64,000 bases of DNA from Clostridium algoriphilum. Lineage in GTDB: Bacteria > Bacillota > Clostridia > Clostridiales > Clostridiaceae. Below the pieces are notes generated by a model, which did no database searches, was not told where the DNA came from, and worked only from the letters and a program-made list of their open reading frames with translations. Where the stretch lies: positions 248,001-312,000 of the forward strand of contig NZ_JAIZZK010000001.1 of the NCBI RefSeq assembly GCF_020443705.1. Reading direction: 5' to 3'. The translations under genes and the position numbers were made by a program. Positions 1 through 8,754 of the stretch are shown here, piece by piece. Every line of letters begins with the position of its first letter. Position 1 is the first letter of the stretch.

Positions 1-545
1 ATATTAAACTCGTTTAACCACATCCAATTCGCATAAGAGTAAAACCAATATAACATAAAACTTATACCCCAAATTCCTGTAACAGAAGCTAGCTGCATTA
101 AAGGCAAATTGCCATACTGAGTATAAGCGAGAGAACCCCAAGTTCCATAAGGACTGACAATGGAAAGTGCATACTCAATAGTTACTCCTGCAAATGGAAG
201 AATAAAAGTAGATTTAAAACCTTTTATTTTAGGTTCAATAATTCTATCAATCAAAAATGGCAAGTAAAAAACTATGCTGAGTCCTGCTAAGACGGGATAT
301 TCAATCCAACTATTAATACCAGTAACACCTTTAAATGAAAAGAAGATTGTTACAACTAGTACTAATAAAGGCAGAAATAGGCCCTTTACATTTTTATTTA
401 TCCTATAGAAATGAATAAGAAATACTGGAGCAATCCATGATGCAATTGGTATTACCCATCTCCCATTGAAGAACACTAAAAGAATACCACCTATAATTAA
501 CCATATATACGAATTTTTTTCTTTTGATGATAAATCCTTCTTCAT
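1..545 (-). CDS. Lnt-like / nitrilase-related membrane protein, N-terminal part only
   Basis: Reading on the minus strand from ATG at 545, an open frame of 181 codons runs off the left edge of the window, so only the N-terminal part is visible. It begins MKKDLSSKEK and contains several hydrophobic segments, with motifs such as FNGRWVIPIASW near residue 26 and VSPYGTWGSLAYTQYG near residue 130. This pattern resembles the membrane portion of apolipoprotein N-acyltransferase-like proteins found in clostridia and bacilli, whose C-terminal half is a carbon-nitrogen hydrolase domain. That catalytic half would lie outside the window, so the assignment is by family resemblance only. The upstream AT-rich stretch probably holds its promoter. 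Confidence 0.6.
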   Translation of the reverse strand, partial: MKKDLSSKEKNSYIWLIIGGILLVFFNGRWVIPIASWIAPVFLIHFYRINKNVKGLFLPLLVLVVTIFFSFKGVTGINSWIEYPVLAGLSIVFYLPFLIDRIIEPKIKGFKSTFILPFAGVTIEYALSIVSPYGTWGSLAYTQYGNLPLMQLASVTGIWGISFMLYWFYSYANWMWLNEFN

Positions 546-771
546 TTAATTTACCACACCCTTTCGTTAAAAATAGTTTTTAATTCTACTCTATTTTGTT
601 GCGTATTATTTTACAATTGTTCATGTATCGTAGAATCACGATTGATGTACCATTTAAGAAAAGTATGACTCAACTTTAAGTAATACTTTTATGTATTTAT
701 ATTTGTTGTAAAACTGGAGTAAATGGCACTTTAGTAAGTTCAATGCCCTTAAGCTATAACTTTCATTTTTT

Positions 772-850
772 GAACTTCTCATTATAGACACAACCTGCCA
801 AGTTTATCTAATGCCTTAGTAATTTTTGCAATTGTTTATGACGAACTTTA
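772..850. repeat. Dispersed intergenic repeat, copy 1
   Basis: This stretch matches 5331-5397 by eye. Shared blocks are AACT, ATTATAGA-ACAACCTGC, ATCT-AT-CCT and TTATGACGAACT, in the same order, with a short deletion in the other copy. Its left end (AACTTCTCATTATAGACA) also resembles the left ends of the larger repeats at 6241 and 14844. No open frame explains the conservation. The rest of 546-871 contains no gene I can support. Confidence 0.55.
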
Positions 851-872
851 AGAACAATGTGAACCAATAATA

Positions 873-1073
873 TTACCTACGTTTATATATAAGTTTTCTA
901 ATAATATAAGCTATAACAACACCTATACATATTATTAGAAAAATTATAATCGGTCTGTATTTGTGAAATGCAAATAAATCTTTGCATACATAACCTGTAG
1001 TAAAGACAATAAAAACTAATGTAATTAATTCAGGTGCTAAACTCCTACCCGGATTCAAATTATTTTGAACCAA
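873..1073 (-). CDS. Small hypothetical membrane protein
   Basis: A 66-codon frame with a TTG start directly follows the SGNH hydrolase stop by 12 bases. The product would have two hydrophobic helices (roughly residues 15-28 and 41-58) and a basic tail ending RKLIYKRR. No Shine-Dalgarno precedes the TTG; a better purine block (TAGGAG) lies inside the frame with no suitable start after it. It could be the remnant of a longer membrane protein. I do not recognise a family. Confidence 0.3.
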   Translation of the reverse strand: MVQNNLNPGRSLAPELITLVFIVFTTGYVCKDLFAFHKYRPIIIFLIICIGVVIAYIIRKLIYKRR

Positions 1074-1085
1074 GGGTAATTTATT

Positions 1086-1919
1086 TTAGTTTAATCCTCT
1101 TAAAAAGTCTGTCTGAATAAAACCCCAAAAATCCTGTGCAATTGTTCTGTAGCCTTGAACAGTCGGATGAACGTCACCAGGAAGATATTTAGTTAAATGC
1201 TTGTTCATTGATGCCTGGGTGTCAACATAAGTTGCTCCATTACTAGTAGCTGCAAGTCTTATTTTATCATCCAATTGTTCAAGAAGAGGCAAAAATCGAG
1301 GCATATCTGGTAATGCATTGTAATAGCCCATTACATAAATTTTAGTATCTGGCCTACAAACTTTTATTGCTTGAATTATCTTTTCTAATTTAAACTGAAC
1401 TGCCGTGATTTCAATCCCAAGTATTGCCGTGATTTTTTGTTCAAGGGTTTTTGAAGAAATCAACAATGATTGTAGCTCTGCTGTCTCCATGGAACCGGGA
1501 TAAGTTTGTAGCGTTTGTTGTGGAGTCATAGTACTGAGTTGATTTGCCCATTCAATCACCCTAAAAATGTCGTTAGCCCCAATATCCAAAGTAACAATTT
1601 CAGCGTTATTAAGGGCAGATTGAACGTCAGTATCAGTAGTAACCTGATTTAATACGTTCTGTGTAGTCCAGCCGGATACGCCATAGTCGCCGTAGCCACC
1701 TAAAACTCCAGCATCAGCAAGCTTGTTTACTATGATATTTGTATAACCATAGGAATCATTGTTGCCATATGGAGTCTGTCCTGCCGCCAAGGAATCACCC
1801 AATGATACATAATCATACAGCGGAGAAACAGCGCCAAATACTGTTCCATTCATAGAAAAAAGAAATACTATAATAAGAGAAATTACCATTGATGTTTTTG
1901 ACATTAGATATTTTAACAT
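1086..1919 (-). CDS. Secreted SGNH/GDSL-type lipase/esterase
   Basis: The frame encodes a signal peptide (hydrophobic stretch IIVFLFSMNGTVFGA) followed by an SGNH hydrolase domain. Block I is YVSLGDSLAAGQ, with Ser43 as the expected nucleophile; a DIGANDIF block supplies the oxyanion Gly and Asn; the C-terminal DVHPTVQGY supplies the Asp and His of the triad. The likely role is hydrolysis of an extracellular ester, lipid or acylated polysaccharide. I chose ATG 1919 (MLKYLM) because GAGGTG lies 7 bases upstream; an in-frame GTG at 1934 would sit inside that ribosome binding site. It appears to be transcribed alone or with the small frame after it. The substrate cannot be read from the sequence. 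Confidence 0.85.
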   Translation of the reverse strand: MLKYLMSKTSMVISLIIVFLFSMNGTVFGAVSPLYDYVSLGDSLAAGQTPYGNNDSYGYTNIIVNKLADAGVLGGYGDYGVSGWTTQNVLNQVTTDTDVQSALNNAEIVTLDIGANDIFRVIEWANQLSTMTPQQTLQTYPGSMETAELQSLLISSKTLEQKITAILGIEITAVQFKLEKIIQAIKVCRPDTKIYVMGYYNALPDMPRFLPLLEQLDDKIRLAATSNGATYVDTQASMNKHLTKYLPGDVHPTVQGYRTIAQDFWGFIQTDFLRGLN

Positions 1920-2384
1920 AATTAAACACCTCACTTTACGTATTTATAGATATACATAGAATTATGAAATTATACCATTTTTCAATGTTTTTCAAACAAA
2001 ATAAAGAAAGGTAAGTTTCCTCACCTTATTAATTACACTATTAATAGCTCTAAAACCTTGTTTATACCCTCATTTGCAATTATAATTAACAATCTTTAAT
2101 TGAATTATATAATTATATAAAAGTTTTATCATCTATACAATTTTAATTAAGTTTAATTAAATTTAACTCAATTCTTATTCCTTAACTTTATATGATGCAG
2201 TAAATAAAATTTTATAAATAGTCTATAATTTAAAATACTATCCTTTTAATATGATAACTTATGAGAACAATAAATGCTCTAGCGGCTTGATGACAACTAA
2301 TTATTATTATATATATTAATCTACACGACAAAAAAGAAGCCTCTTTCAGCTCCTATCTTATTTTACGAGTAATTTTACACTTAA
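1920..2384. other. AT-rich intergenic stretch
   Basis: About 460 bases without a supported gene. It holds the GAGGTG ribosome binding site of the SGNH gene at its left end, a small hairpin (AAGGTAAG...CTCACCTT, 2009-2028), and poly-A/T tracts. It should contain the promoter of the SGNH gene and the 3' end of the lipoprotein transcript, but no convincing -35/-10 pair was picked. Confidence 0.4.
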
Positions 2385-2756
2385 CTATTTACTCTCAATA
2401 TCTTTCTTAGCCTTTTCAATTTTTTTGTTTATTTTATCTGCTTGTTTTTGGTTAATTACCTTATTCTTCACCAATTTATCTAATCTATTAATGCTACCTT
2501 TAGCCTTCGACCAATTCTTTGTTACTTCTTCCATTACTTTATTTGCTTGAGTCTGTGTTATTGTTTTAACTTTAACTAGACCCTTAAGAGTATCACTGTA
2601 AATAGTTTTCATAGCTGTCGAGATACCTTTTTCAGTATCATTAATGACCGTTTTGGGATTCATCGGTGCCTTTTTAGTAGTAGAACTACAACCAGTAAAT
2701 AACATAATAGATATACAAACTAAAATAAATATTGAAGTAATTTTTCCGTTTTTCAT
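2385..2756 (-). CDS. Small lipoprotein
   Basis: The 123-residue product starts MKNGKITSIFILVCISIM and has a lipobox LFTGC, so it should be lipid-anchored outside the membrane after signal peptidase II cleavage. The mature part is short, Lys-rich and helical, with two related segments (ITQTQANKVMEEV and VINQKQADKINKKI) that look like an internal repeat. ATG 2756 has AGGATGG about ten bases upstream; a GTG two codons earlier is an alternative start. The repeat of the type 'I-x-Q-x-Q-A-x-K' is seen in secreted Firmicute proteins, but I do not assign a function. Confidence 0.7.
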   Translation of the reverse strand: MKNGKITSIFILVCISIMLFTGCSSTTKKAPMNPKTVINDTEKGISTAMKTIYSDTLKGLVKVKTITQTQANKVMEEVTKNWSKAKGSINRLDKLVKNKVINQKQADKINKKIEKAKKDIESK

Positions 2757-2838
2757 TTTCACACCATCCTAAGATTATTTATTTTCCAACTTAATTTATC
2801 TTTAGGATAATCCAATGAAAATATACTATTTTTGTATT

Positions 2839-3486
2839 CTACTTAATAATCTTACTAATAAATCTAATTAATATATTTTTAGACTCACTTTCCTGTTTAG
2901 TAACTGCTACTTCTTCTTGACCTTTCTTAATTTCATTATCTACCATATTTATTTTATCTTTTTCAAATGTTACTGTGAGTTGTTCAAGTTTTTCAATTAG
3001 TAATGTTTGAAATTCTTCAGCCACTCTTTTTCGTTCTTCATTCCTTTCTTTTTCAATATCCTCTAATACCTGTAAACTGATACAATATATAAAATTCTTT
3101 TCTTTCGATTTTGATTTTACGCTATCAGTAACGATGAATGCAAACATAATCATTGATATAATAAAGCACCATATCCCACTAGTAACCCCTAATACTGTAT
3201 GAAATGTAACTCCAGCAATTTGAATAACACTATTAATTAATATTGTCAAAGCTATAACCATTAGTTGTAAATTTAAATTCGTACCCTGACCTTTATAATG
3301 ACCAATTTTCTTTTTTAAGGTTATCTTCTCAATGTTTATGTCTAAATTTTTATACTTTTTATAGAAATCATAGAGCTCTTTATATAATCGTTTATTCACT
3401 ATTCGTGATTGGTCTTCTTTAGTTTCATTAAAAATCTTTTGATACCATTCAAAGCTACATTTTTTAAATTTTTCATTTTTAACCAT
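2839..3486 (-). CDS. Hypothetical membrane protein with coiled-coil tail
   Basis: A 215-residue protein starting MVKNEKFKKCSFEWYQ. An N-terminal soluble helical region is followed by two membrane helices (around LMVIALTILINSVIQIAG and GIWCFIISMIMFAFIV) and then a charged helical tail rich in Glu and Lys (EDIEKERNEERKRVAEEF), probably a coiled coil. ATG 3486 follows GAGGTGG with good spacing; an earlier in-frame start at 3516 lacks one. The topology suggests a cytoplasmic N and C terminus around a hairpin. No family recognised. Confidence 0.65.
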   Translation of the reverse strand: MVKNEKFKKCSFEWYQKIFNETKEDQSRIVNKRLYKELYDFYKKYKNLDINIEKITLKKKIGHYKGQGTNLNLQLMVIALTILINSVIQIAGVTFHTVLGVTSGIWCFIISMIMFAFIVTDSVKSKSKEKNFIYCISLQVLEDIEKERNEERKRVAEEFQTLLIEKLEQLTVTFEKDKINMVDNEIKKGQEEVAVTKQESESKNILIRFISKIIK

Positions 3487-3547
3487 TATTACCACCTCAT
3501 AATCCCAATTCGCCATAAAATGGTAAAATCCTCTAATTGTTATTACA

Positions 3548-3583
3548 AAATAAAAAAGTACCTGAATTAACAGATACTTTTTA
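3548..3583 (-). terminator. Terminator after the GNAT gene
   Basis: On the minus strand, AAAAAGTAtCTG pairs with CAGgTACTTTTTT, ending in a T run. It lies 30 bases downstream of the acetyltransferase stop and separates it from the next minus-strand gene. Confidence 0.6.
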
Positions 3584-3615
3584 ATAAATTAATCATATAT
3601 TTATTGCTTTGAAGT

Positions 3616-4092
3616 CTAAAGTCCAATTTTCATAAAGCCCACTGTGAAAGGTAAATGTTTAAACTTTCTTGTACCTGTATGTATAAATCCTAAATCACTG
3701 TACCAATTCCTTAATTTCGTACTTTCTTCAATTAATCCAATAGTCATTTTATTACTTCCCATTTCTCTGACTTTATCCATTGCAAAAATAATCATTTCTC
3801 TGCCATAACCTTTATGACGATATTCTACCAATACAGCAAGATTATTCAGTGCAAAACTCCCACCATCATTCTTGTTAAGCGAAAAATAACCTACAATGAT
3901 ACCATTATCCAGATAAGCAAACATTGGTCGACCTTCATCATACTGCTTATATAATTTTTCAACTTTCATAAAACTTGCATTCCCTGGACAATTCTCTTTT
4001 GTAAGACTAAATTCTTGTGCTACTGTTCCAAAACTTTTTTTGATTACTTGTACACATACTTCAATCTCATCTCTTTCTATCTGCCTTATCAT
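3616..4092 (-). CDS. GNAT-family N-acetyltransferase
   Basis: A 158-residue protein with the GNAT fold signature: strand motif FALNNLAVLVEYRHKGYG, in which RHKGYG is the acetyl-CoA pyrophosphate-binding loop (R/Q-x-x-G-x-G/A), followed by the helix REMIIFAMDKVREMG and the C-terminal NWYSDLGFIHTG ('Y-x-x-x-GF') motif. Family members acetylate small molecules or protein amino groups; the substrate is not evident. ATG 4092 is chosen because GGAAGTG precedes it; upstream in-frame GTG and ATG codons have no ribosome binding site. It is monocistronic, with a terminator downstream. Confidence 0.85.
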   Translation of the reverse strand: MIRQIERDEIEVCVQVIKKSFGTVAQEFSLTKENCPGNASFMKVEKLYKQYDEGRPMFAYLDNGIIVGYFSLNKNDGGSFALNNLAVLVEYRHKGYGREMIIFAMDKVREMGSNKMTIGLIEESTKLRNWYSDLGFIHTGTRKFKHLPFTVGFMKIGL

Positions 4093-4424
4093 TTTTATCA
4101 CTTCCATACTCACATTTTTTAATAATCTTTACTTCGTAATATTACACGATTATTCATCAATCGTAATTTATTGTGAACTATTTAGAAAATTTGCGAACTA
4201 GTAATCTTCTTCGCTACAATAAACCATTGTCCATATTTCTATTTAGGATATTCCTCGCCAAAGTATTTTATAAATATGTCCTATACTTATAAAAGAACTC
4301 TCTAGCCAAGGCGAACGGCAACATTTTGTTAGGCGCCGCCTATTTTTTAACGTCTGGCATCTTTTCTCTTAAATGATTCATTAACTTCCCCAGAAATTAA
4401 TAATGAATATACCTTTGGTTAACG
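4093..4424. other. Intergenic stretch with one GC-rich patch
   Basis: No gene seen in about 330 bases. A GC-rich patch (GGCGAACGGCAACATTTTG then TTAGGCGCCGCC, 4309-4340) stands out against the AT-rich background and carries a GTTAGGC heptamer, but has no partner site or coding frame. It may be a scar of an older insertion. Confidence 0.35.
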
Positions 4425-5240
4425 TTAAGCATTACCCCGAGTTTGACTTTCTCTATATTCTCTTAGCTCATCAATATTAAAACATGCCACAAATATTCCT
4501 TCTTCTTCCCCCGCCTTAACAATCAGTGTATTTCTTGAAATCCATTCTTTTCCCTTTATTATTTCACGAGATGAAACAACCTCAAAAGCCATAGAATGTC
4601 CATTACAAGTACCTTTAGCATAATTGGTTAATGCAACACCTACCATGTTTTCATAAGCTCTTGTTTTTAACTGACACTTCCTAGTTTCATCAATTTCACA
4701 CGCATTAGGAATTAGGATTACTTCGGCACCTTTAAGCATTAAAATTGTTGCACTTTCAGGAAATTCTCGATCATAACATATCATAGCTCCGATTTTTACA
4801 CTGCCCATAGAGGTATCTAAATCGCAAGTGTAAAAATTATCACCAGGTGTGCAAAATGCTTCTGTGGAAAAATCACAAGTATGTACTTTTGCATATGTAA
4901 GTGCAGAATTACCAAACCTATCAATTAAAGAAACTGTATTTCTAGGTAAACCTCCCCTTCTCTCTAAATAGGTTATCCCAATTGCCATGTTCAGTTCTCT
5001 TGCTAGATTTTTAAAACTTATGAAAAACTCGTGATTTTGATCTATTGCTGTTTCTTTCCACTTTTCGACCTCTTCTATTGTTTTGGGAAGGGAATATCCG
5101 TTATTCCACATTTCAGGGAATAAAGCAATATCAGCCCCCATTTTCTTTGCTAATCTACAATATTCATATCCTTTTTTCAAATTCTCCTTTGCATTACTAT
5201 TTTGAATTAATTGTAACAATGCAACTTTTAAAATGCCCAT
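4425..5240 (-). CDS. Nitrilase-superfamily carbon-nitrogen hydrolase
   Basis: A 271-residue soluble enzyme with the full Glu-Lys-Cys catalytic set of the nitrilase superfamily: Glu43 in ALFPEMW, Lys118 in TYAKVH and Cys155 in MICYDREFPES. Such enzymes hydrolyse amides or N-carbamoyl compounds. C-terminal features (RAYENMVGVALTNYA) are normal for the family, and the length is typical. ATG 5240 has a strong GGAGGTG six bases upstream, so the in-frame codons before it are not used. The gene stands alone; nothing around it indicates a substrate. Confidence 0.85.
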   Translation of the reverse strand: MGILKVALLQLIQNSNAKENLKKGYEYCRLAKKMGADIALFPEMWNNGYSLPKTIEEVEKWKETAIDQNHEFFISFKNLARELNMAIGITYLERRGGLPRNTVSLIDRFGNSALTYAKVHTCDFSTEAFCTPGDNFYTCDLDTSMGSVKIGAMICYDREFPESATILMLKGAEVILIPNACEIDETRKCQLKTRAYENMVGVALTNYAKGTCNGHSMAFEVVSSREIIKGKEWISRNTLIVKAGEEEGIFVACFNIDELREYRESQTRGNA

Positions 5241-5330
5241 AAAACACACCTCCGAAATTAATGATATTCTAGTAAAGATGGCGACTAACTACGGTATTCA
5301 TGACAATCATCAAATAAGTATTAAATTTCC

Positions 5331-5397
5331 AACTACAGATTATAGAGACAACCTGCACAAATAATCTGATACCTCTTACAGTTGATTATGACGAACT
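5331..5397. repeat. Dispersed intergenic repeat, copy 2
   Basis: Aligns with 772-850 over its whole length with one internal gap of about eight bases. The best-preserved blocks are ATTATAGAGACAACCTGC and GATTATGACGAACT. Both copies are intergenic and in the same orientation. Confidence 0.55.
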
Positions 5398-5415
5398 ATT
5401 ATTGAAATGCAACGT

Positions 5416-5457
5416 AAAAACACCGTAAATTCAGTTATGAATAATACGGTGTTTTTT
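5416..5457. terminator. Bidirectional terminator
   Basis: AAAAACACCGTA (5416-5427) pairs with TACGGTGTTTTTT (5445-5457). It lies downstream of the cupin pseudogene on the minus strand. The same stem sequence (ACCGTA...TACGGT) recurs at 8755-8798. Confidence 0.75.
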
Positions 5458-5493
5458 ATTCGCTTTTAGTAGTTACGACGCTTAATAAGAATA

Positions 5494-5950
5494 TTATTCA
5501 TTATGGTCTGAAGACCAATAGTTAAGGTTATCGCTAATATTATAAGACAATTTTTGATCCCTTAAAAGTATTATATCTTCATCTGGGTATGTAGCAAAAT
5601 CACCTTCTTCACGAGTTTCTACATCAAGTATCTGTAATAACTCTGTGCTATTATTTATAAACTGATGTGCAATATTTTTTCCTGCAGGTTTTGAAATAAC
5701 ATTACCAGCCTTTATTAATATTTCTTCTCCATCCATTCTTAATATGCCTTCTCCTCTCATTATGAGAAAGAACTATTTTTGAATGTGTATGATACTTTGC
5801 ACTTTTCCTCCCGATTTTATTAAATCTATATTGATATAAATTTTTCACATCCTAGGGCATCTCCAATTAATACTGACTTCATTTTAGTTTGAAAATCAGG
5901 GTCATAATATACTCCTTGGATATATCATCTAAATTAAATATTCTATTCAT
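5494..5950 (-). pseudogene. Decayed cupin-domain protein gene
   Basis: A normal start (GGAGAG, then ATG 5950, MNRIFNLDDISKE) is followed by coding sequence that is readable only by changing frame several times: YYDPDFQTKMKSVLIGDALG in one frame, KSAKYHTHSKI in another, and FFLIMRGEGILRMDGEE in the third. Stitched together they give one cupin domain, with metal-binding motif 1 (H-T-H-S, then the lost Glu pair before FFLI) and motif 2 further down. About five bases appear deleted between HTHSKI and FFLIMRG, removing the motif-1 Glu. The last intact stretch (5494-5760, 88 codons) is the C-terminal half and is unlikely to be functional alone. Confidence 0.75.
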
Positions 5951-6240
5951 TGTATCTCTCCTTTGAATATATTAATAAGTAATATTATACCATTTAAACC
6001 TTATTTATAGAAATTATAGCATATCATATATACTCATACATCACTATATTTCTATAATTGTAAATACCGTATTATTCAATTTTCAAAGAACATTGTCTGT
6101 ACTTCAAATTTCAATAGTTATGTCACCCTATAATCAAAGTTCGACATATATATATCCGTTATTCTTTACCTAAGAGATCTCTTTTTAAACATTACTTTTT
6201 ATCTGACTGCGATGTTCCTACACTCTTTGATCATTTTCCC

Positions 6241-6382
6241 AACTTCTCAATATAGACATTATATACTTCATCTAACTCCTATTAATTATGCAAACAAGCC
6301 ACCTCGCGCTTTAACATTTTTCTTTTATTAATTCACCATAAAACAATTTTTCTCCTGCGATATTTATTAAAAAAGGTAAAAA
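6241..6382. repeat. Long direct repeat A (left border of accessory island)
   Basis: About 140 bases that match 14844-14984 in the same orientation, with roughly nine in ten bases identical by eye. The most conserved parts are ATATACTTCATCTAACTCCT, AGCCACCTCGCGCTTTAACA and CCATAAAACAATTTTTCTCC. No gene is seen in 5951-6597. The repeat contains a good Shine-Dalgarno followed by ATG on the minus strand (MKYIMSIL), but the frame closes after 17 codons and is not conserved in copy B. Confidence 0.8.
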
Positions 6383-6597
6383 TTACTTTTAGATTTTACA
6401 TTTGACTATAAGTTTTGACACCCCCGTATACATTGATTGTAGGTTATTATTTTACCGTTATCAATACTTTTAAGTTTTGAGTACGATGGGGACTTCAATA
6501 TCAGCAAAAACATTATTTTTAGAGTATAATAAATATATAATTTAGGGTATAGCCCAGTACGAAATAAGTATGAGTTTTAATTATAGTTTTAATAATT

Positions 6598-6622
6598 GGG
6601 GGAGTTTTCTCCCTCTTTTTTT
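6598..6622 (+). terminator. Hairpin terminator with no obvious gene
   Basis: GGGAG, a TTTT loop and CTCCC, followed by TCTTTTTTT on the plus strand. No protein gene ends just upstream, so this may end a small untranslated transcript starting near 6530, or be a relic. Confidence 0.5.
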
Positions 6623-6736
6623 CGTTGTTTTATTATAATTAATTTTTAGGCAAAAAAATAGCCACCTATATAGTATAAATGTTTATTAAAGTAGCATAAT
6701 AAAATTATAATTTATTTAAGAAGAGGAGTGACTACT

Positions 6737-7186
6737 TTGAATGATGATAAGTATTTAATTGCAAGCATAATTGGAATAATATCTATAATACCAAGTGAGA
6801 TAGTTAGTCAAATATTGATAGGTTTAGGCTATAATAAGTACAGCACTTGTACCCTATCCAGTTTACTAATTACAGGTGATAAACCTTCATTAATTATGGG
6901 CATAATTGTAAATTCAGTGATTGCGGGATTCATTGCGATCATATTATATCAAACAATTAGAAAAATAGGTTCACAACATTTAGTCATAAAATGTGTTGGG
7001 GGAACTCTATTGATATGGTTAACTTTAGAATTATTATTTTCGATTTTTATTGAACGTAAGTTAATTGCTCCAAGAGGAATGAGTGGTTACTATTCTCATT
7101 TTTTGGGTGCTATTACTTTCGGAATTACTGAAGGAATGCTGTTTAATAAATTTTTATTTAATAAAAACATGGTCCATAAAGACTAA
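6737..7186 (+). CDS. Conserved membrane protein of unknown function
   Basis: A 149-residue protein with four hydrophobic segments (near residues 7-27, 50-70, 85-105 and 118-140) and motifs seen in an uncharacterised family of clostridial membrane proteins: IPSEIVSQILI at the start, KPSLIMGIIVNSV in the middle and GYYSHFLGAITFGITEGMLF near the end. I prefer the TTG start at 6737 (MNDDKYLIASIIG) because AGGAG lies eight bases before it; a GTG at 6728 overlaps that ribosome binding site. It lies just inside repeat A, transcribed towards the island. Function unknown. Confidence 0.65.
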   Translation: MNDDKYLIASIIGIISIIPSEIVSQILIGLGYNKYSTCTLSSLLITGDKPSLIMGIIVNSVIAGFIAIILYQTIRKIGSQHLVIKCVGGTLLIWLTLELLFSIFIERKLIAPRGMSGYYSHFLGAITFGITEGMLFNKFLFNKNMVHKD

Positions 7187-7356
7187 TTGGTTTTAGTATT
7201 ATAAAAACAAATATAGGATTATCCGCTTACACTTTCTTTACGCTTTCATAATTGGATAAACCTATACAACAGGCTATTTGAAAATTAAAAATCTATTTTA
7301 AAGCTGTTTTATATCTTATTTTTTTTAATGTCATACGATTCTAACTCCTTCATCTT

Positions 7357-7972
7357 TTATTTATATTTTTCGATAAATTCATATAGTGCTTGAAAAATAA
7401 TATCCTGCTGTTTAACCCCTCTATGTTCGTCCAAAAAAAAATTAAACTTATCTAACACCTCACTATACAACTTCATATTTTTTGATATTAGAGTTCCTTC
7501 AAAGGACATAATTTTAAGTTGTAGTGGTTCTAGAATCTCTATTATGTTATTTTGCCTTCTGTTTCTTTCTATTAAATCAATAAGCTCTGTTTTTAGACTA
7601 GCTATTTCCAGTAAGGCAGGAATTGCTTTTCCCAGTTAGCTTTCTAAATACATATTTAACTTTTTTTCTTTCTCTTGCTTTTTAAAGTTTTCTAAAGCTT
7701 TCTCACTTCTTTCAATTGGTTTATTTTTAATTTCTGAAATATTTTGAAAGCTTTTGCTTTCCTTCCCGGGGATGTTATATAAAAAAGTTTGTCTATTGTA
7801 GTTTATACCAGTGCCTATAATGTTTTTAGCAAATTTTTTTTTTTCTATTCGTTCCAAGGCTATGTATAAATTTATCTGTTTGGATCTTATCCTCTTTTAA
7901 TCGACTCCGATTTGCTATCGTGTTTTTATTTAATGCTTCGGCAATTTCTATAAGTTCATTATTTATCTCCAT
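7357..7972 (-). pseudogene. Broken gene, coiled-coil protein of unknown function
   Basis: From ATG 7972 (MEINNELIEIAEALNKNTIA, preceded by GGCGGTG) the frame reads 39 codons to a poly-A tract where it shifts by one base. It continues as ERIEKKKFAKNIIG to an in-frame TAA at 7636 (LNMYLES-stop), and then carries on in the same frame for about 92 more codons (GKAIPALLEIASLKTELI ... ALYEFIEKYK). Rejoined, it would be a helical protein of about 200 residues with a Lys/Glu-rich middle. The ending is reminiscent of plasmid or transposon accessory proteins, but I cannot name a family. One frameshift plus one stop make it almost certainly dead. Confidence 0.6.
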
Positions 7973-7989
7973 TTTTAACACCGCCCTAA

Positions 7990-8116
7990 TTATATTCTAC
8001 ACTTAATCATAGGGGTTCGGTCAGTGTCATTTAAAATAAACTCCAGATACTGATTTACCGAATACGGATAATTATATTTGGTTGAAATGTTTTTGGAGTT
8101 TATCACAATTTTGCAT
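7990..8116 (-). pseudogene. Short frameshifted gene upstream of the broken coiled-coil gene
   Basis: A strong AGGAGGT precedes ATG 8116 (MQNCDKLQKHFNQ), after which the frame closes. A shift of one base opens KYNYPYSVNQYLEF, running to a stop at 7990, 18 bases before the next start. It would be a protein of about 42 residues, first gene of a two-gene operon in which both members are broken. Confidence 0.45.
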
Positions 8117-8447
8117 GCTTTTTACCTCCTTTTTGGTTAATTTTTTGTTGCTTTTTTCAAAACCCGCAAACATTTGGTGTATAAGGGCTAGAACCTACTT
8201 TTAAAAAATTAGCTTTCATTTGTGCGGTTACAAAACCATACAATATAATCAAGTTAATATGAGTTCCGATTCCTTTTTTACAGAAGTAGAGGTGGCAGAT
8301 TTTAATTTTATCTTGCTCACAACCCTTTATATAAAAATAGACCCCCTTAATGGGGTAGTAATCGCTAAGCGTAAATTTACCACGTTAAGACACATATTAC
8401 CAAAATGACGATGAATTCAGAGAGAATATTAAATATACTCATGTTAA

Positions 8448-8705
8448 TTTAATGTTTTTCTCAAAGATTTTACATTAGCTATATATAGTACTTTTAATGG
8501 AAGATACGGACCATTTCGCAAGCCGGTTGGCTTGTCTTGGCAAAGAGATTATAGAATTAAAGTAGTAACCCAAAGCAGTAGTGATCCATTTTTGCTCAAT
8601 ATTGAGAGTTTAAAAGATATAACTATATGGGGCAAAGTCAGTGATTTGATAAATGGAAGTGTTGACTATAGAGGAGGAGTAATGATTCCTAATTGTCGTA
8701 CTTAA
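8448..8705 (+). pseudogene. Orphan C-terminal gene fragment
   Basis: An 85-codon open frame with no start codon and no ribosome binding site. It reads STFNGRYGPFRKPVGLSWQR and later WGKVSDLINGSVDYRGG before stopping at 8705. Its amino-acid composition looks like real protein, unlike the AT-rich shadow frames around it. It is followed by a terminator at 8755, as expected for the 3' end of a gene whose front has been lost. No family recognised. Confidence 0.4.
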
Positions 8706-8754
8706 TATTATAAATAGATTAGTAACTACTAAAAATTTAATTTATCATTGGAAT

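Noticed and set aside
780-850. Minus-strand KALDKLGRL in repeat copy 1, reminiscent of AbrB-type regulators
   Set aside because: Frame is broken on both sides and not preserved in copy 2; similarity too short.
4309-4345. GTTAGGC heptamer in a GC-rich patch, as in an integron attC site
   Set aside because: No inverse core (RYYYAAC) partner in the expected distance, no integrase and no cassette structure.
6250-6310. Ribosome binding site plus ATG on the minus strand of repeat A (MKYIMSIL)
   Set aside because: Closes after 17 codons, and the copy in repeat B closes at a different point, so it is not conserved as protein.
6569-6640. 22-codon frame MSFNYSFNNWGSFLPLFFVV resembling YjcZ-type sporulation peptides
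   Set aside because: No ribosome binding site, and the frame spans a terminator hairpin.
8220-8408. 62-codon plus-strand frame starting MCGYKTIQYN
   Set aside because: No ribosome binding site and composition typical of random AT-rich sequence.
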